A DNA stretch of 64,000 nt from the NCBI GenBank assembly GCA_034406715.1, contig CP137871.1:1-64000 (forward strand). Direction: 5' to 3'. Under the pieces are notes generated by a model, which worked only from the letters and a program-made list of their open reading frames with translations, searched no databases and had not been told where the DNA came from. Position 1 is the stretch's first letter, and every line of letters starts with the position of its first letter. The DNA comes from Rhodotorula mucilaginosa (lineage: Eukaryota > Basidiomycota > Microbotryomycetes > Sporidiobolales > Sporidiobolaceae). Positions 1 to 12,662 of the stretch are shown here, one piece after another. The translations under genes and the position numbers were made by a program.

Positions 1-54
1 AACCCTAACCCTAACCTAACCCTAACCTTAACCCTAACCCTAACCCTAACCTAA
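1..54. repeat. Telomeric repeat array (chromosome end)
   Basis: The first 54 bases are a C-rich array dominated by CCCTAA, the complement of TTAGGG, as expected at the left (5') end of the + strand of a linear chromosome. Six units are CCCTAA; two CCTAA units and one CCTTAA unit are interspersed, so the array is slightly heterogeneous. It stops abruptly at CCTAAGAGATC. Only the innermost part of the telomere is present. Confidence 0.95.
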
Positions 55-1541
55 GAGATCAAAGAAAGGAGGTGAATGCGCCATCTTGTCGGCGGTCGCT
101 GCGGGATGTGTGTGACTGGGGAGAAGACCGAGCAAGCGATGTGCCAGTCTATCCTTCGGGGAGCGGGGAGCAAAGCAGCTGTAGTCAGGTGAAGTGTAGG
201 CGGAAGGAGTGTAAAGCAAGGGAAGGAAAGCGGGCAGTTCACTCACGGGGGCACTCCGCGGACTTCCCGGTGGAAGAAGGGGGTGCGAGCGCGACCAAGC
301 GTGGCACGAGCGCGACGAACCAGCTGCCCTCTTCCCAATCGCTCCGGGCAGTGTAGGCAGATAGCATCACCAGCTAGTAGTGGGAATACGATTGGTGGAA
401 GATCACATCTTTTGACGGAACGGTGTCGGAAGGAGGCATTCAAAGTTGGCGGGATCGACCTCACCAACTCTTGCACGCCTTCGAGAGAGGCTTTGAGGCG
501 CGAGGCAGGTTCTCGATCATCTGGAGAATGTGGTGCGATGTGGACCTGAGCTTGAGCCGGTTGATGAAACAGAAAAGCGGCTGCCTGCGGCAGAATCAGC
601 GAGAGTGGGGAAGAAGCGTCACCACGAAAGGCCAGATTAGTGTTCCGGGCAAGCGTCAAGTTTGTACCTTTACAGCTGTAGGCAGCAACTTGGCAAAGTT
701 TGGCCCCGCGAGCACAAACCGTTGCCTCGCTGTGAGCGAGGCTGCCAATTCACAGCGATAGATCTGGATCCGCCGGAGAGAGCCTTTCGAACCGGTCGCA
801 CGGCCTTTCCCAGCCATATGGCTGCGAGCCAGAAGGGAGCTGATGTGCCGTTCTTTTTTGAGAGCCGGGGTTGGTGGTTTGTCCGCCCGTCGAGTCGATG
901 GATGGGTCGTGGCGAAAAGCCGACGGGGTAGCGACGTCGGAGCACTCGAAGCCAGCCAGCCGCGCGCAGAATATAGCCGTCGTCCTCATCATGTAGCTTG
1001 CCAGCTCGGTTCGAGCGAGTCAAAATGGGCAAGGTTGCCCGGCGTGGCGGGTGGGAAAGCAAGACAGGCGAGTCCATTCCGGAATGGAGCGAGGCGAAGG
1101 CGGGTAGCGGAAAGGTTAGCCCTTGATCCCGTACAGCCCAGTGCACAGGGACAGACCCGGACCGCACTCTGTGTGAAGGGCGAGAAAGGAAGCAGCGAAG
1201 CGAGCTCTGACGCGGAAGCGTGCTCGAGCGCCGGAGGGGAGGCGCACTGAAGGGCGAGCCGACTTGGCCGAAAAATGAGAGGGCGATGACGCTCCTACAC
1301 TCGCCCGCCGACCGCTCGACTCGTACGGGCAGCACCGAGAGCGCAGTTGACCGGCGCCCGAAACTCGCCCAGCCGCCCGGGTCAGCTCATTCGCGCCGAG
1401 TCAGAGTCACCGCCTCGACTCGCTCACACGATCTCATCGACCAAACGGGCAGGCAGCGCTCTACAGCCACCGGAGCTAGTCTGAAGCTGTGAAGAGCAAA
1501 ATCCTCAAGCTCCTCAGTGGGCCAAGCTTCGCCCGCCCGCC
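55..1541. other. Subtelomeric region without a supported gene
   Basis: About 1.5 kb lies between the telomere and the first gene. Reading frames of up to about 220 codons exist on both strands, but the longest one begins at a GTG codon, and none has recognisable domain content or the exon pattern of the neighbouring genes. No tandem subtelomeric repeat, helicase or transposon sequence is evident. The last few hundred bases must hold the promoter and 5' UTR of the ATPase gene. Confidence 0.6.
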
Positions 1542-4500
1542 ATGGACCCTCCGCCCGCCTCGATCCTCAAGCCCGACCGACCGTACGACCCGACCGCCGA
1601 CGCCGACCTGCAGTTCTTCCCGCAGGAACAGCACGTGAACACCCAAGCTGATGCCACCCCCGAAGATCCCACCGCGGCCGGCGACGAGGACGACTATGAC
1701 GACCCGGACGGCGCCCTGTGGAGCGGTCCGGCGGCGAGGAGCGTCCCGACGAGCGTCAGCGGGTTTCGCATGCGCGCCCGCTCGCGACAGAACTTGAACC
1801 GAGACCTCGCTCGAACCGAGAGCGAGTACGAGACAGAAGACGACGGAGACGACGCGCGGTCGAGGAGGACGTCGAGGTCGCGACGGACGTCCAAGTCCAC
1901 GAGGAGTCGGAGGAGGCGCAGAAAATCCACCGCGAGCCGCACTACCGACGCCGAGAGCGAATCGGACGACGAGGGGGTCGGCTTCTTCGAGGGCTTGTCG
2001 AACGTGTTGCGCGGCCGGTCCGCTTCGAACGCCCGCCGCGGTTCGAGCCCGAGTCGGACGCGGCCTTCCCTACATTCGCGCTCGTCTTTCGCCGACGACG
2101 CCGTCAGCCTGACCTCTGAAGACCCGTACGGACCGTACGGCTCCACGTCCGAAGAAGACGACGACACCCGCTCCGACACGAGCTCGTCCTCGTCGCTCGA
2201 ACGGCGCGGCGGTTTGCCCGGGTTGACCGGCCACGCCGGCGAGTTTTTCGGCGAGTCTCGAATCGACTTTGAAGACGACGACGAGATGTCCTCGATATCG
2301 GAATCGAGCGACGGCGGCGACGAACCGGGCGGTCCGATGTGCCACCAACTCGTCTACATCGTCGATGAGGACTTGCCGCTCCGCTTCGTCGGCTTGCACC
2401 TGAGCCGCTGGTGGCTTGCGCTGTGGTACCTCGGATGCGTCGTCACGGCCGGTGGATTGTGGCTCGTCGGGCGCTGGCTGCCCAACCTGTGGCGCAAGGC
2501 GACCGGCGAGATGGAAATCTTTGCCGAATCCGACTATGTCGTCGTCGAGGTGAGCGCGCTTTGTGTGCTCGGACTTTGACGAGATCTTCAAAAAGCTCAC
2601 GCCCGAGATCCCGCCCCCCACAGAGCCACCACCACGCGCCCCAAATCCTTCCCCTCCGAACCCTCAAACTGCCGCACCCCGTCCCGCTCGGCACCCTCTT
2701 CCCGCCCTCGGTCCAGATCCCACCCGCGCATCGCGAAGATGCAGCCACCGCAGCCAACAACACGCCCGACAACGCTTCCGTCGACGAGGCCTCGATCAAC
2801 GGAAACGGCGTCGTGCCGAAAAAGCCGGCAAAGCTCAAGGCTGGCGGCGGTCCGATGGTGGAGGAGCTCAAGTTTATCGACTATCGCTACTACCGATTCC
2901 TCCTACACCCCGATGGCATGTTCCGCATGGTCAGGTGCGTCGTGGGAGGCCGGACTCCTCCGAGTCTTGAACCCGAAGCTGACCCTCACTCGCGTCGCAC
3001 ACACAGGGACTGGAAAGACCCCTCCTGGACCAGCATCGCCGCCCTGCGCCAAGGCCTCTCGACCGACACGGACCTCGCCTTCCGCAAGTCCCTGTTCGAC
3101 TCGAACGCGATCGAGATCGAAGCCAAGGGGATCGGCGCCCTCTTGATGGACGAGGTCTTGCACCCGTTCTACATCTTCCAGATCTTTTCGATCGCGCTCT
3201 GGAGCGTCGACGACTATTACTGTGGGTCCAAGTCTCGAGCATCTACCCGGCAAGCTCCCGAAACTGACTGCGCCTCCTCCCGCAGATTACGCCTTTGCGA
3301 TTGCGGTCATCTCGGTCGTCTCCATCATCTCGACTCTGCTCGAAACGCGAGCGGTGAGTTCGGACACACGCGGAAAGAAAGAGTGTGAACAGAAACTGAC
3401 TTTACACGCGCCACAGAACGTCGAGCGGATGCGCGAAATGTCGCGATTCTCGTGCCCGGTGCGCGTGTACCGCGACTCGGAATGTGAGCGGGCATCCAGC
3501 CTTCTGAAGAAGATACCCAACCCTGACCCCGAACAAACTCGCGCAGGGATCATCGACGACTCGGCCTCGCTCGTCCCCGGCGACTTGATCGACCTCGCGT
3601 ACGAAAACTTGCACACCTTCCCCGCCGACGTCGTCCTCCTCTCGGGCGACGCGATCGTCAACGAGTCGATGCTCACGGGCGAGTCGGTACCCGTCTCCAA
3701 GGTTCCAATCGAGTCCGGTGTCGTCGGCCTCGTCTCCGCGCCGGGAGGCGAGATCAAGGCCGACTTGTCAAAGCACGTCCTGTACAACGGGACCAAGATC
3801 ATCCGAATCCGCAAGACGTCGCCGGGAGGCAAGGGCGAGCTCGAAGCGGTCGCCATGGTTCTCCGAACGGGTGGGTCCACGGAACTTGCCGCGCTCAGAA
3901 CCCGAAAACTGATCACGCTCACTCTACAGGCTTCAACACGACCAAGGGCGCCCTTGTCCGCTCGATGCTCTTCCCCAAGCCGTTCGGGTGAGTCGAGTGC
4001 TCTTCAAAACAAAGCAACCCTGAGCTAACCGACAAACGGAACCCCGCCCCGCAGCTTCGCCTTCTACCGCGACTCGTTCCGCTTCATCGGCGTCCTCGGC
4101 ATGGTCGCCGTCCTCGGCTTTTGCGCGAGCTCGGTCAATTTCGTCCGCCTCGGCATCGCCTGGTCGACCATCGTCATCCGCGCCCTCGACTTGATCACGA
4201 TCGTGGTCCCGCCCGCGCTGCCGGCGACGATGGCGATCGGCACGAGTTTTGCGATCCAGCGCCTCCGCAAGCAGGGCATCTTTTGCATCTCGCCGACGCG
4301 CGTCAACATCGGCGGCAAGGTCAACATCGTCTGCTTTGACAAGACCGGCACGCTGACGGAGGAGGGCCTCGACGTGCTCGGCGTGCGGTCGGTCGTCCGC
4401 TCGGCCAACGTCTTTACCGAGCTGCACCGCGACCCGGACGATGTACCGATCTTTGGCGCTACCGACGCCAAGACGCCGCTTCTGCACGCCCTCGCAACCT

Positions 4501-6957
4501 GCCACGCTCTCAAGGTCGTCAACGGCGAAGTGATCGGCGACCCGCTCGACTTGCGCATGTTTGAATTCACGGGCTGGACCTTGGAGGAAGGCAAGGAGGG
4601 CGTCGGGAAGCGCAAGACGACGGCGGGTACCTCGTCCAAGGTCCCCGAACGGGCGCAGACCCTCGTCCAGACCGTGGTCCGCCCGCCCGGCGGCGAATCC
4701 TTCAAACTCGAAGACGCGCTCAAAGCCGGCAAAAAACACGCCCACTTTCTCGAGCTCGGCGTCTTGCGCACGTTCGACTTTGTCTCGAGCCTGCGCCGGA
4801 TGAGCGTCCTCGTCAAGAAACTCAAGAGCACGTCGGTCGAGGTCTACGTCAAGGGCGCCCCCGAAGTCATGATCGACATCTGCGACAAGTCCACGCGTGA
4901 GTTTGCGCGCACTTTACCGTGTCAAACCGGCCTCTGACCCCGAAACAACGTTGCAGTGCCGTCGGACTATGACGAGATCCTCGCCGACTATACCAAGCGC
5001 GGCTTTCGAGTGATTGCGCTCGCCGGCAAGAGCATGGCCGGCTTGACCTGGATCAAGGCGCAGCGGCTCAAGCGGTGAGTTTGCAAGGCCGGCGTGCGAG
5101 CAACCCAAACCCGAAACTGACCCCCACACGCTCGCAGGGACGCCGTCGAGAGCGACTTGCGGTTCCTCGGCCTGGTCATTTTCGAAAACAAGCTCAAGCC
5201 GGGCACGGCTCCGGCAATTGCAACCTTCCGCTCGGCACACATCCCGACGCGCATGGTCACGGGCGACAATGTCCGCACGGCGATCAGCGTCGGCCGCGAG
5301 TGCGGCATGGTCCAGCCCCTCGCGCAGGTCTACTTGCCGACCTTCACGCAGGGCGGTCCTTCGCAGCCGCGGTCGCAGATCGAATGGACCGACGTCGACG
5401 ACGAGACGCGCACGTTAGATTCGTACTCGCTCAAGCCGATGGTCGAGCGTGACGACCGGAGCGTGTACAGCGCGTACGAGCGCGAACCGCAAGAGTACCA
5501 CCTCGCCGTCACGGGCGACGTGTTCCGGTGGATGATGGACTTTGGCGCGCTCGAGACTCTGCAGAGGGTGAGTCGGGAGATAACGGTCTCATGGATGTTG
5601 TGCAGCAGCTCACCCCCCTCAAACATACTCCGCAGATGCTGGTCAAGGGAATCATCTTTGCGCGCATGTCACCGGACGAGAAGCACGAGCTCGTCGAGCG
5701 GCTGCAGACGCTCGGGTACACGGTCGGGTTCTGCGGCGACGGCGCCAACGACTGCGGCGCGCTCAAAGCCGCCGACGTCGGGTTGTCGCTCTCCGAGGCG
5801 GAAGCGAGCGTCGCGGCGCCGTTCACGTCCCGCCAACCCGACATTCGCTGCTTCCTCGAGGTGATCAAGGAAGGGCGAGCGAGCCTCGTCACTTCTTTCA
5901 GCTGTTTCAAGTTCATGTGGGTTGGCGGTGCGGTTGGGCGGTATCACAAGAGGGCTGCTGACTTGAGACGCCTCCCCGCAGGGCTTTGTACTCGCTGATC
6001 CAATTCACGACCGTCTCGCTGCTGTACTCGATCGCGAGCACTCTCGGAGATTTCCAGGTGGGTCCAAGCAGGGAGACACGCGGGCGGAACCCAGCTGACG
6101 AAACATTGACCGCCAGTTCCTCTACATCGACTTGTTCCTGATCCTTCCGATTGCCGTGACGAGTGAGTCGACCTTTTTTATCGTAACCCTCACGCAAGAA
6201 CTGACCACGGAGTACACCCTGCAGTGGGCCGGACGGAACCGTACCCTCGGATCCACCCGAAGCGACCGACAGCGAACCTGATCTCGAAAAAGGTCTTGAC
6301 GTCGCTCGTCGGTCAAATTGCCATCACGTCGGCGTTCCAGTTCTTCATCTTTTTCTTTGTCCGCGCCCAGTCGTGGTGAGTTCGCTCGTGCCCGAGCATA
6401 TGGACAAGGGAAACTGACACACCAAGCAGGTACACGGCGCCGACGATCGACCCGGAGCAACTCGACATCGAGTCGTACGAAAACACGTCGCTGTTCCTGA
6501 TCTCGTCGTTCCAGTACATCCTCGTCGCGGCCGTGTTCTGCGTCGGACCGCCGTACCGCAAGCCGCTGTACTCGAACCGGTGGCTCGTCCTCGCGCTCGT
6601 CGGCCTCTCGACGTTCTCAATTTACACGCTCTTCATGCCTCCGACTTCGCCCATCTTTGGCCTCTTGCAGTTTGTCGACCTCCCGCACGAGTTCCACCTC
6701 GAGTTGCTCCTCATCTTGCTCGCGAATGTCGCCCTGAGCTGGATCTTTGAAGACGTCGGCGCGCAGGCGCTGGCGAGGTGGATCGGCGACATGCAGAGGC
6801 GGTACCGGCGGATGCGTGGCCGGAGAAAGGAGAGCGGCAAGGCCTACAAGGCCATCTCTCGGTGCGTTTGGCGTGGCGCTGGCCTTTCCGTTCAGAACCG
6901 GTGTGCTGACTCCCGAATTTGTCCCTTTGACGATATCCCAGAGCGATGGAAGATTGA
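1542..6957 (+). CDS. YPK9: P5B-type cation/polyamine-transporting ATPase (Ypk9/ATP13A2 family)
   Basis: This is a P-type ATPase of the vacuolar/lysosomal P5B subfamily. Family members move polyamines and affect metal tolerance. I read about 16 exons. The acidic, serine/arginine-rich cytosolic N terminus (roughly 270 residues) is followed by a membrane hairpin. The actuator TGES motif lies at 3675-3686. The membrane motif [10 protein letters not shown] carries PPALP, the P5B signature (P5A has PPELP). The phosphorylation motif DKTGTLTEE begins with its Asp codon at 4338. The hinge reads [19 protein letters not shown]. Several C-terminal membrane segments follow. The first exon is a 1,008-base open stretch from the ATG at 1542. 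The last splice adds a short AMED tail ending in TGA at 6955-6957. All key P-ATPase motifs are intact. The only oddity is the position, 1.5 kb from the telomere. The family call is firm; the substrate is known only for relatives. Confidence 0.95.
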
Positions 6958-7117
6958 GTCACTCCGACCAAAAAGCTCCTCGTAGACGTATATGTTACAC
7001 AGTATTGTCTCTAGACTCTAAGGGTCGGCTACAGGGAGAGTACCAGCAGAGTGAATTTTGAGAGAGACGGCCGATCGACTCGCTTTCTCTCGTTCCACCA
7101 CAACACACACCGCATAG

Positions 7118-8999
7118 ATGGCGATCCGGAAAGCCGTCTCGAGCCTTGCGAAGCAGTCTGCGCGCTCGCTGGCTACGGCCGCTGCGCCCAGCAACAAGCC
7201 GTGCGTACACTCGGCTCTCTTCGGCGATCGCTGTCTTTGCAGCATGACAAACTGACAAACGCGAGACGCACGCACTCTGCAGGCCGACGGGTGAGTTGCC
7301 ACCACTGCAGAGCGACAGACTCGCCCCCGCTGACCGTCCCTGTGCCCGCATGTCCGCTCATACTCTCCACCGCCCGCTCTGCCGCCGCCGTCATCGAAAT
7401 CTCTCGCGATCGGAACCTCGTCCCACGCCGATCGCTGGACTGTGACCGCACACTAGCCGTCGTGCTGATGAACATGGGCGGACCGGCAACTGTGAGTGCG
7501 GCTTCGGCTTTCCTGGCAGCTGAATTCGTCGGCTCCCGATTGGCTCCGCCGTCCGGCCCGCGGTCCATCAAATCCAGACAGAGAATCAAAGGCAAAGGTC
7601 AGGCAAAGGAGCGTATGGCTGCGACAAGATCGCACGGGTCTGAATCGGCAGAGGGATTTGCGTGGAATCGGCCGGACAACATCGCAAACAGCCAAGATTC
7701 TCGTACCCGAACTGACACGCACGCCAACCCACAGCTCCCCGAGACGCACCAGTTCTTGCTCGACCTCTTTATGGATGATCAGGTGCGCGCGGACGGGGAT
7801 CCGAAGCGAAGAAAGACCACCCCAGGCTAACCCTCGAACCCCCCGCGCAGCTCATCCCGCTCCCGTTCCAATCGGTCCTCGCGCCGCTGATCGCCAAGCG
7901 CCGGACGCCCAAAATCGAAAAGCAGTACGCGGCGATCGGAGGCGGCTCGCCGATCCTCAAGTGGACGCGGATCCAGGGCAAGGGCATGGCCGAACTGCTC
8001 GACGAGTTGTCGCCCGAAACGGCCCCGCACAAGGCCTACGTCGCGTTCCGGTACGCCAACCCCAAGACCGAGACGTGCCTCGAAGAGATGAAGCGCGACG
8101 GCGTCAAGCGCGCGATCGCCTTTACCCAGTACCCGCAATACTCGTGCTCGACCACCGGCAGCAGCTTGAACGAGCTCTACCGGCAGGTCGGAGAGGCTGC
8201 TCACAAGGGCAAGGAGACCGCCGCTCAGGACGACATCCAGTGGAGTGTCATTGACCGGTGGGGTGTCCACCCCGGTTTCGTCGACGTGAGTTTCCACGAG
8301 TGGCCGGCAGATTGGCGCAAGAACTGACCCTTCGCGCCCGCCTCGCAGTCGGTCGCCCGCAACATCGAAGCCTCGCTAGCAAGCTACCCGGCCGAATCGC
8401 GCGACAAGGTCGTCCTCCTCTTCTCGGCGCACTCGCTCCCCATGTCGGTCGTGAACCGCGGCGACCCGTACCCGGCCGAAGTCGCCGCGTCCGTCTCGGC
8501 CATCATGGCCCGCCTCAGGAACCGGAACCCGTACCGCCTCGTGTGGCAGAGTCAAGTCGGCCCCTCGGCGTGGCTCGGTCCGCAGACGAGCGACGCCATC
8601 AAAGGGTACGCGAAAAAGGGCCTGAACGACTTGCTCCTCGTCCCCGTCGCGTTCACGTCCGATCACATCGAAACCCTGTTCGAGCTCGACTTGGAGTACC
8701 TCGAAGAGGCCAAGGAGGTATGGTTTGCTTCACTCATCGCGGCCTGGGGACAACTCTGCTAACGACCGTTTTGCGCCGCCCAGCTCGGCATGACGGGCGT
8801 CAAGCGCGTCGAGTCCTTGAACGACTCGCCGTACTTTATTCGCGCGATCGCCGACATTGCCGCCGCGCACCTCAAGTCCGGACAGGCCGTCTCGGCACAG
8901 ATGGGACTTCGGTGTCCCGGGTGCACGAACGAGCGATGCGGCAAGCAGAAAGAGTGGTTCGAAGGGTTCCAGGAGAAGATTGCGGCCCCCGCGGCATAG
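7118..8999 (+). CDS. HEM15: Ferrochelatase, mitochondrial, 2Fe-2S type
   Basis: This enzyme inserts ferrous iron into protoporphyrin IX, the last step of haem synthesis, at the matrix face of the inner mitochondrial membrane. The N terminus ([19 protein letters not shown]) is a basic mitochondrial presequence. Family blocks follow: [67 protein letters not shown] (active-site His) and [17 protein letters not shown]. The C terminus holds CPGCTNERC, a cysteine spacing matching the 2Fe-2S ligands of animal and fission-yeast ferrochelatases and absent from S. cerevisiae Hem15. Exon 1 is 7118-7200, exon 2 is only 8 bases (7283-7290), and exon 3 is 7457-7491; this reading is forced by the conserved [14 protein letters not shown] join. 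The stop lies 34 bases from the stop of the convergent neighbour. Length and motifs are normal. Confidence 0.95.
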
Positions 9000-9033
9000 A
9001 CCCCCAGTGCAATTGCAAAAAGGTGTCCATACC

Positions 9034-11069
9034 CTAGCAAATGAACTTGGCGTTCTGGTACGAGTCGACCATGGGGTTCGTGCCGTCCTGCGTCCGCGTC
9101 ATGTCGATCTCGGCCCACTCTTCCAAAAAGTCGGCATGGTCAATCACCTCCAACGCTCTTCGTCTTCCTCGTGCGCTCGCGTCGGCTGAATCGGCCCCGG
9201 TGCTTCCTCGGAGTGAAGGGGAGCGGGAAGAAAAGTAACCGACGTCGGTACCCCGGTCGCTGGCCATGACGAGCGAGTACATCTCGGCCATGGTATGGAA
9301 ATCGGTCGGGAAAAAGATGTCGAAAAAGCCCGGCTGGACCAGGTAAGTCGTGCACGGGACAGTCTGGCGTGGCGACCGGGAGAAGAAGAAGAAGTCAGCT
9401 CGCGGTCCTCAAACCGCACCAACCCAAGCGAGGCCCACCTCTCCCGCATAGCGAGTCTGCACGACAGGCGCATTGACTCCCTCGATCGCATCGGGCAGCG
9501 TCTCGAAATCGCTCATCAAGAGCCGATGATTCGGAAACTTGTCCCTCAAGATCTCGAGCAGTTCGAGTTGTCGCGTCGGCACAAACTCGGGCTTTGTCAA
9601 GTTGGGCGCGAACGGGATGGTCGCGTACAAGCGACGCAGCAAGGGAAACTTGGCGAGCAGAGCGGGGATGGCGCGCGAAGGGTGAGACCGTGCGCGGGAC
9701 GAAGGGAGTCGAGAGCGGAGGGAGAGGTACCGCGCGAGGAGCGGGTCCGAGACCGGTTCGTACAGCTCGGTGTAGTCGCCCGCGGCGTCGACCGAGACGA
9801 CGCACTGCAGAGGCTCGTACGTGTCGGTCGTGTAGCGCACCACATCATGCGAGAGGTTGTCCTGCGCGCGGGATCACGGGTATCAGTCCCAAAGTCACCG
9901 CGAGCAAAACGTGAAGGCAAGGAACCGCACCAAGACCTCCATGGCGAGGAAGAAACAGGGCTCGGGGACGACGCGGTCCCATTCAAAGATGCTCGAGTTG
10001 ATGATCTCGACGCGGTCCTCGTGCCCTCTCCGTTTCGCCTTTTCCTTGCCGAGTCTCCCCGCGCCTCCATCACCGCCCCCAGCGTCGGCCGCCGTCGTTC
10101 CCTTGGCCCTCCCTCTCTGCATCCCCTGCAACCGCTCCGAGATCTCGATGATGCGGTACTTGGTGCGGGCATAGATTTCGGGTTCGTGCGCTGCGAGGTA
10201 GTCGAGCACGTCGCCCATCAAGGTTCCGTTGCCGGCTCCGATCTCGTAGATGATCAGGTCGTGGTACGGGAACAGGTCGAGCTTGTACTGCGCGACGAGG
10301 TATCGAGCGAGCGCGCGGCCGTACCACGGCTGTCGGTGCGGCGGGAATGCGTTAGTGGATTCGGTCACGTCTCCGCAGCCTCGCCTCGGCTCACCTTGAA
10401 GAGCTCGGTCGGCGTATGCCACACCTGCCGGCCGACGCCACTCCCGACCGCCGACGCCGACGCCGACGCCGCCACCGTCCCTTGCTCGTGTCCGGACCCG
10501 GTTCCTTCAAAGACCTGATACCGCCTCGCGACTTCGTCCTCAAACTCGCTCGTCGACCTGAACGCACCAAACTCGAACCCCTGCGCCCTCGTCGCCGCAA
10601 CCAAGACCTGCTCATCATCGGCGGCGGCGGGGGCAACCCTTGCCGACGACGACGACGACGATCCACTCTCGACCGCCGCCAAGTCCGGATCAAAGATCTC
10701 GACCTTGGTCGCGAAATAGCCATAGTGGGGGTTATAGAGCGAGTCGTCGATAAAGTCCCTCGCGAGCATGCGGACGCGTTTCGGCGGATCTTGGGCCCTC
10801 GACCGCGCGAGCGAGCGAGCCGTCACGAGGCGGTACGAGGCGTGGCTCGGATCGGGCGGGGACGGGTCGAACGGGTTCGCGACGTAGTTGAATCGGGGCT
10901 CGTTGGCCGTCGGCCTTGATGGTGCTGGGGCAGGCGAGCGGGACTTCTTTCGGGTGGTCGGCGGCGGAGGAGGAGGTCGAGAGGGACCGGCCCTCGTCGA
11001 AGCTAGTGACCGCCTCGCAGCAATCTGCCTCACTGCCTGCCGCGCAGGCTGGCTCGTCAAGCTCGTCAT
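9034..11069 (-). CDS. DUF185/MidA-family SAM-dependent methyltransferase, probably mitochondrial
   Basis: The protein resembles the PF02636 (Methyltransf_28, DUF185) family, whose best-known member NDUFAF7/MidA methylates a complex I subunit. The start codon at 11069 gives MTSLTSQPARQAVRQIAARR, a basic stretch without acidic residues that looks like a mitochondrial presequence. A segment with RMLARDFIDDSLYNPHYGYF matches the family N-terminal motif. The SAM-binding loop reads IYEIGAGNGTLMGD, followed by a helix ending RIIEISERLQ. I see four exons; exon 1 is 10395-11069. A proline-rich linker and a serine-rich insert make it longer than bacterial MidA. It looks divergent from NDUFAF7 itself (IGAGNGTL rather than LGPGRGTL), so it may be a paralogue with another substrate. 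It is convergent with ferrochelatase. Confidence 0.8.
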
Positions 11070-12662
11070 GGCCCCGTGTGAGTGTGTGTAGTGAGGCAGA
11101 GAGAGGTCTGCTCGCGCGGAAGCAGCAAAACGTTCGCGCGAACTTTTCTCATCAGTCGAGTTGCCCACGACGACGACTTTCGACTTATGATCTATAGCGC
11201 CGTTGAGCCCACTTATAGTTGCCGTGAAGCTTAGGCTCTGCAACAAAGGCGGAGATTTTATCCGAAGCCGGTAGGCGCCAGAATAGTCGCGGTGGCGGCG
11301 GAAAGGTGGAAAAGACGACAAATCCCGCAGTCTCCACGCCTTCCAGGAGTATACGATCCATCGGAGCCGGGTTCTTCGAGCGGCAGTACTTTAACGAGAC
11401 TGTACTGAGTGAGGGAAAGTCAAGCTTCTCCCTGATCAGGCCTGAAAGAGACGTGATTCGTCGCCCGAAGTGCTCACCAGGTCTTGGCCTTGGCTCGGGA
11501 CAGCTGAGCAACCCTCCTCGGACAGCCGCAAAAATGCTGTGCTTTGGTTCATGGGCCATTCTGGTAGAGCTGAGCAAAGTCCGGATCCGCATCTTTGGCT
11601 TCCTGTGGATGGCCGGCTCGCGAAAGAGTCTGCGCTGCCGCGCGCTGCAGTGGCGAAAATCGGCTTTTTGCTCTCGACCTTCAAACAAGAGCCTTTGGAC
11701 CGGACTTGTCCGCTGGAGAAAGCTGGCCTAGGAGAGATCCGTACAGAGCGATAACTTGGATCCATACTTTCGACCGAGAGATCTCTGCCGACCCGTGGCC
11801 CCTGCTGAGAATCAAGTGGGCCGGCTTTGAAACTTTCTGGCAAACCGAGCTTCGGGTTAGCGGCACTGTGTCAAGGCTATGTATGTAGATACCCGAACGG
11901 GCCTCCCCGAATGAGCTGTATCGGCTGCTGATGAAGGGTGTTCTCAAAGTCCAAAGCTGGCAGGCAACCGAAAAGCGGAGGAGCTCGAGTTCTCTCGAGT
12001 TCGGATGCTTGGGCTACCAAGGGCAGAACGCACACTCCGCGGCCCGACTAGGAATTCTAGTCGAGGCTGTGTATCCTTTCCTCCTCCGACCGCCAACCAT
12101 CCGTACGATGGGCGCCATCCTCCTCAAGAATGAGCGTCCCCTTGAGCCAGGTGCACTCGATTCGCTTCCTTGCTATCGGAACGAGCGTGTGATCCAGGCC
12201 CCTCACGCGCCATGAAAAGAAGGCGACCTTTTTCCCTCTGTGGTACTCGGATAAAGAAAAAACAGAAAGCAACCTCCGGAGGAACAGAGAGACCCCTCCG
12301 GAGGAACACAGAGAGAGAGAGACACACTTGCAAGCTGCGCAAGGAAGAGGACGCTTGGGTCGAGCGTCTTGGGGAAAGAATGTGACGAAAGCGCGTAGTC
12401 CCGGCTTGTTGGAAAGACACTGACCCTTTCGGGCAGTCCGTCTGGAATTGAGGGTGCCGGTTCGGAAAGGGTGAGGAAGATGTGCAGGAGAGATGGTCGA
12501 GCGAGATGAGCGCTCGCAGCACCGAAGAGCGATCCGCAACTGCGCCTCGAAAGAGAGACCTCGCCTTCAGAAAAAGGTGCCATCACCCTTGGAGAAAGAA
12601 TCACACAGCAGAAAAGAGGAAAATGCCAAAAACAGGGAGGACTACCACCGACGCGAACGAGT
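11070..12662. other. Long intergenic stretch, no supported gene
   Basis: About 1.6 kb lies between the start of the methyltransferase gene and the stop of the complex I subunit gene. The longer open frames begin with non-ATG codons or lack any recognisable domain. Codon use and splice signals do not mark a gene on either strand. The first few hundred bases should hold the methyltransferase promoter. A pair of short palindromic repeats lies at 12273-12304. Confidence 0.5.
12273..12304. repeat. Two direct copies of the palindrome CCTCCGGAGG
   Basis: The 10-base palindrome CCTCCGGAGG occurs at 12273-12282 and again at 12295-12304. Each copy is followed by AACA and then a GA-rich run. This could be a small duplication or a pair of protein-binding sites; nothing around it tells which. 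Confidence 0.5.

Noticed and set aside
670-1335. A 221-codon frame on the - strand in the subtelomere
   Set aside because: It begins with GTG, has no domain content, and GC-rich DNA gives such frames by chance.
11306-11731. A 141-codon + frame in the long gap after the methyltransferase gene
   Set aside because: Its first codon is GTG, it overlaps an antisense frame of similar length, and it shows no family resemblance or splice pattern.
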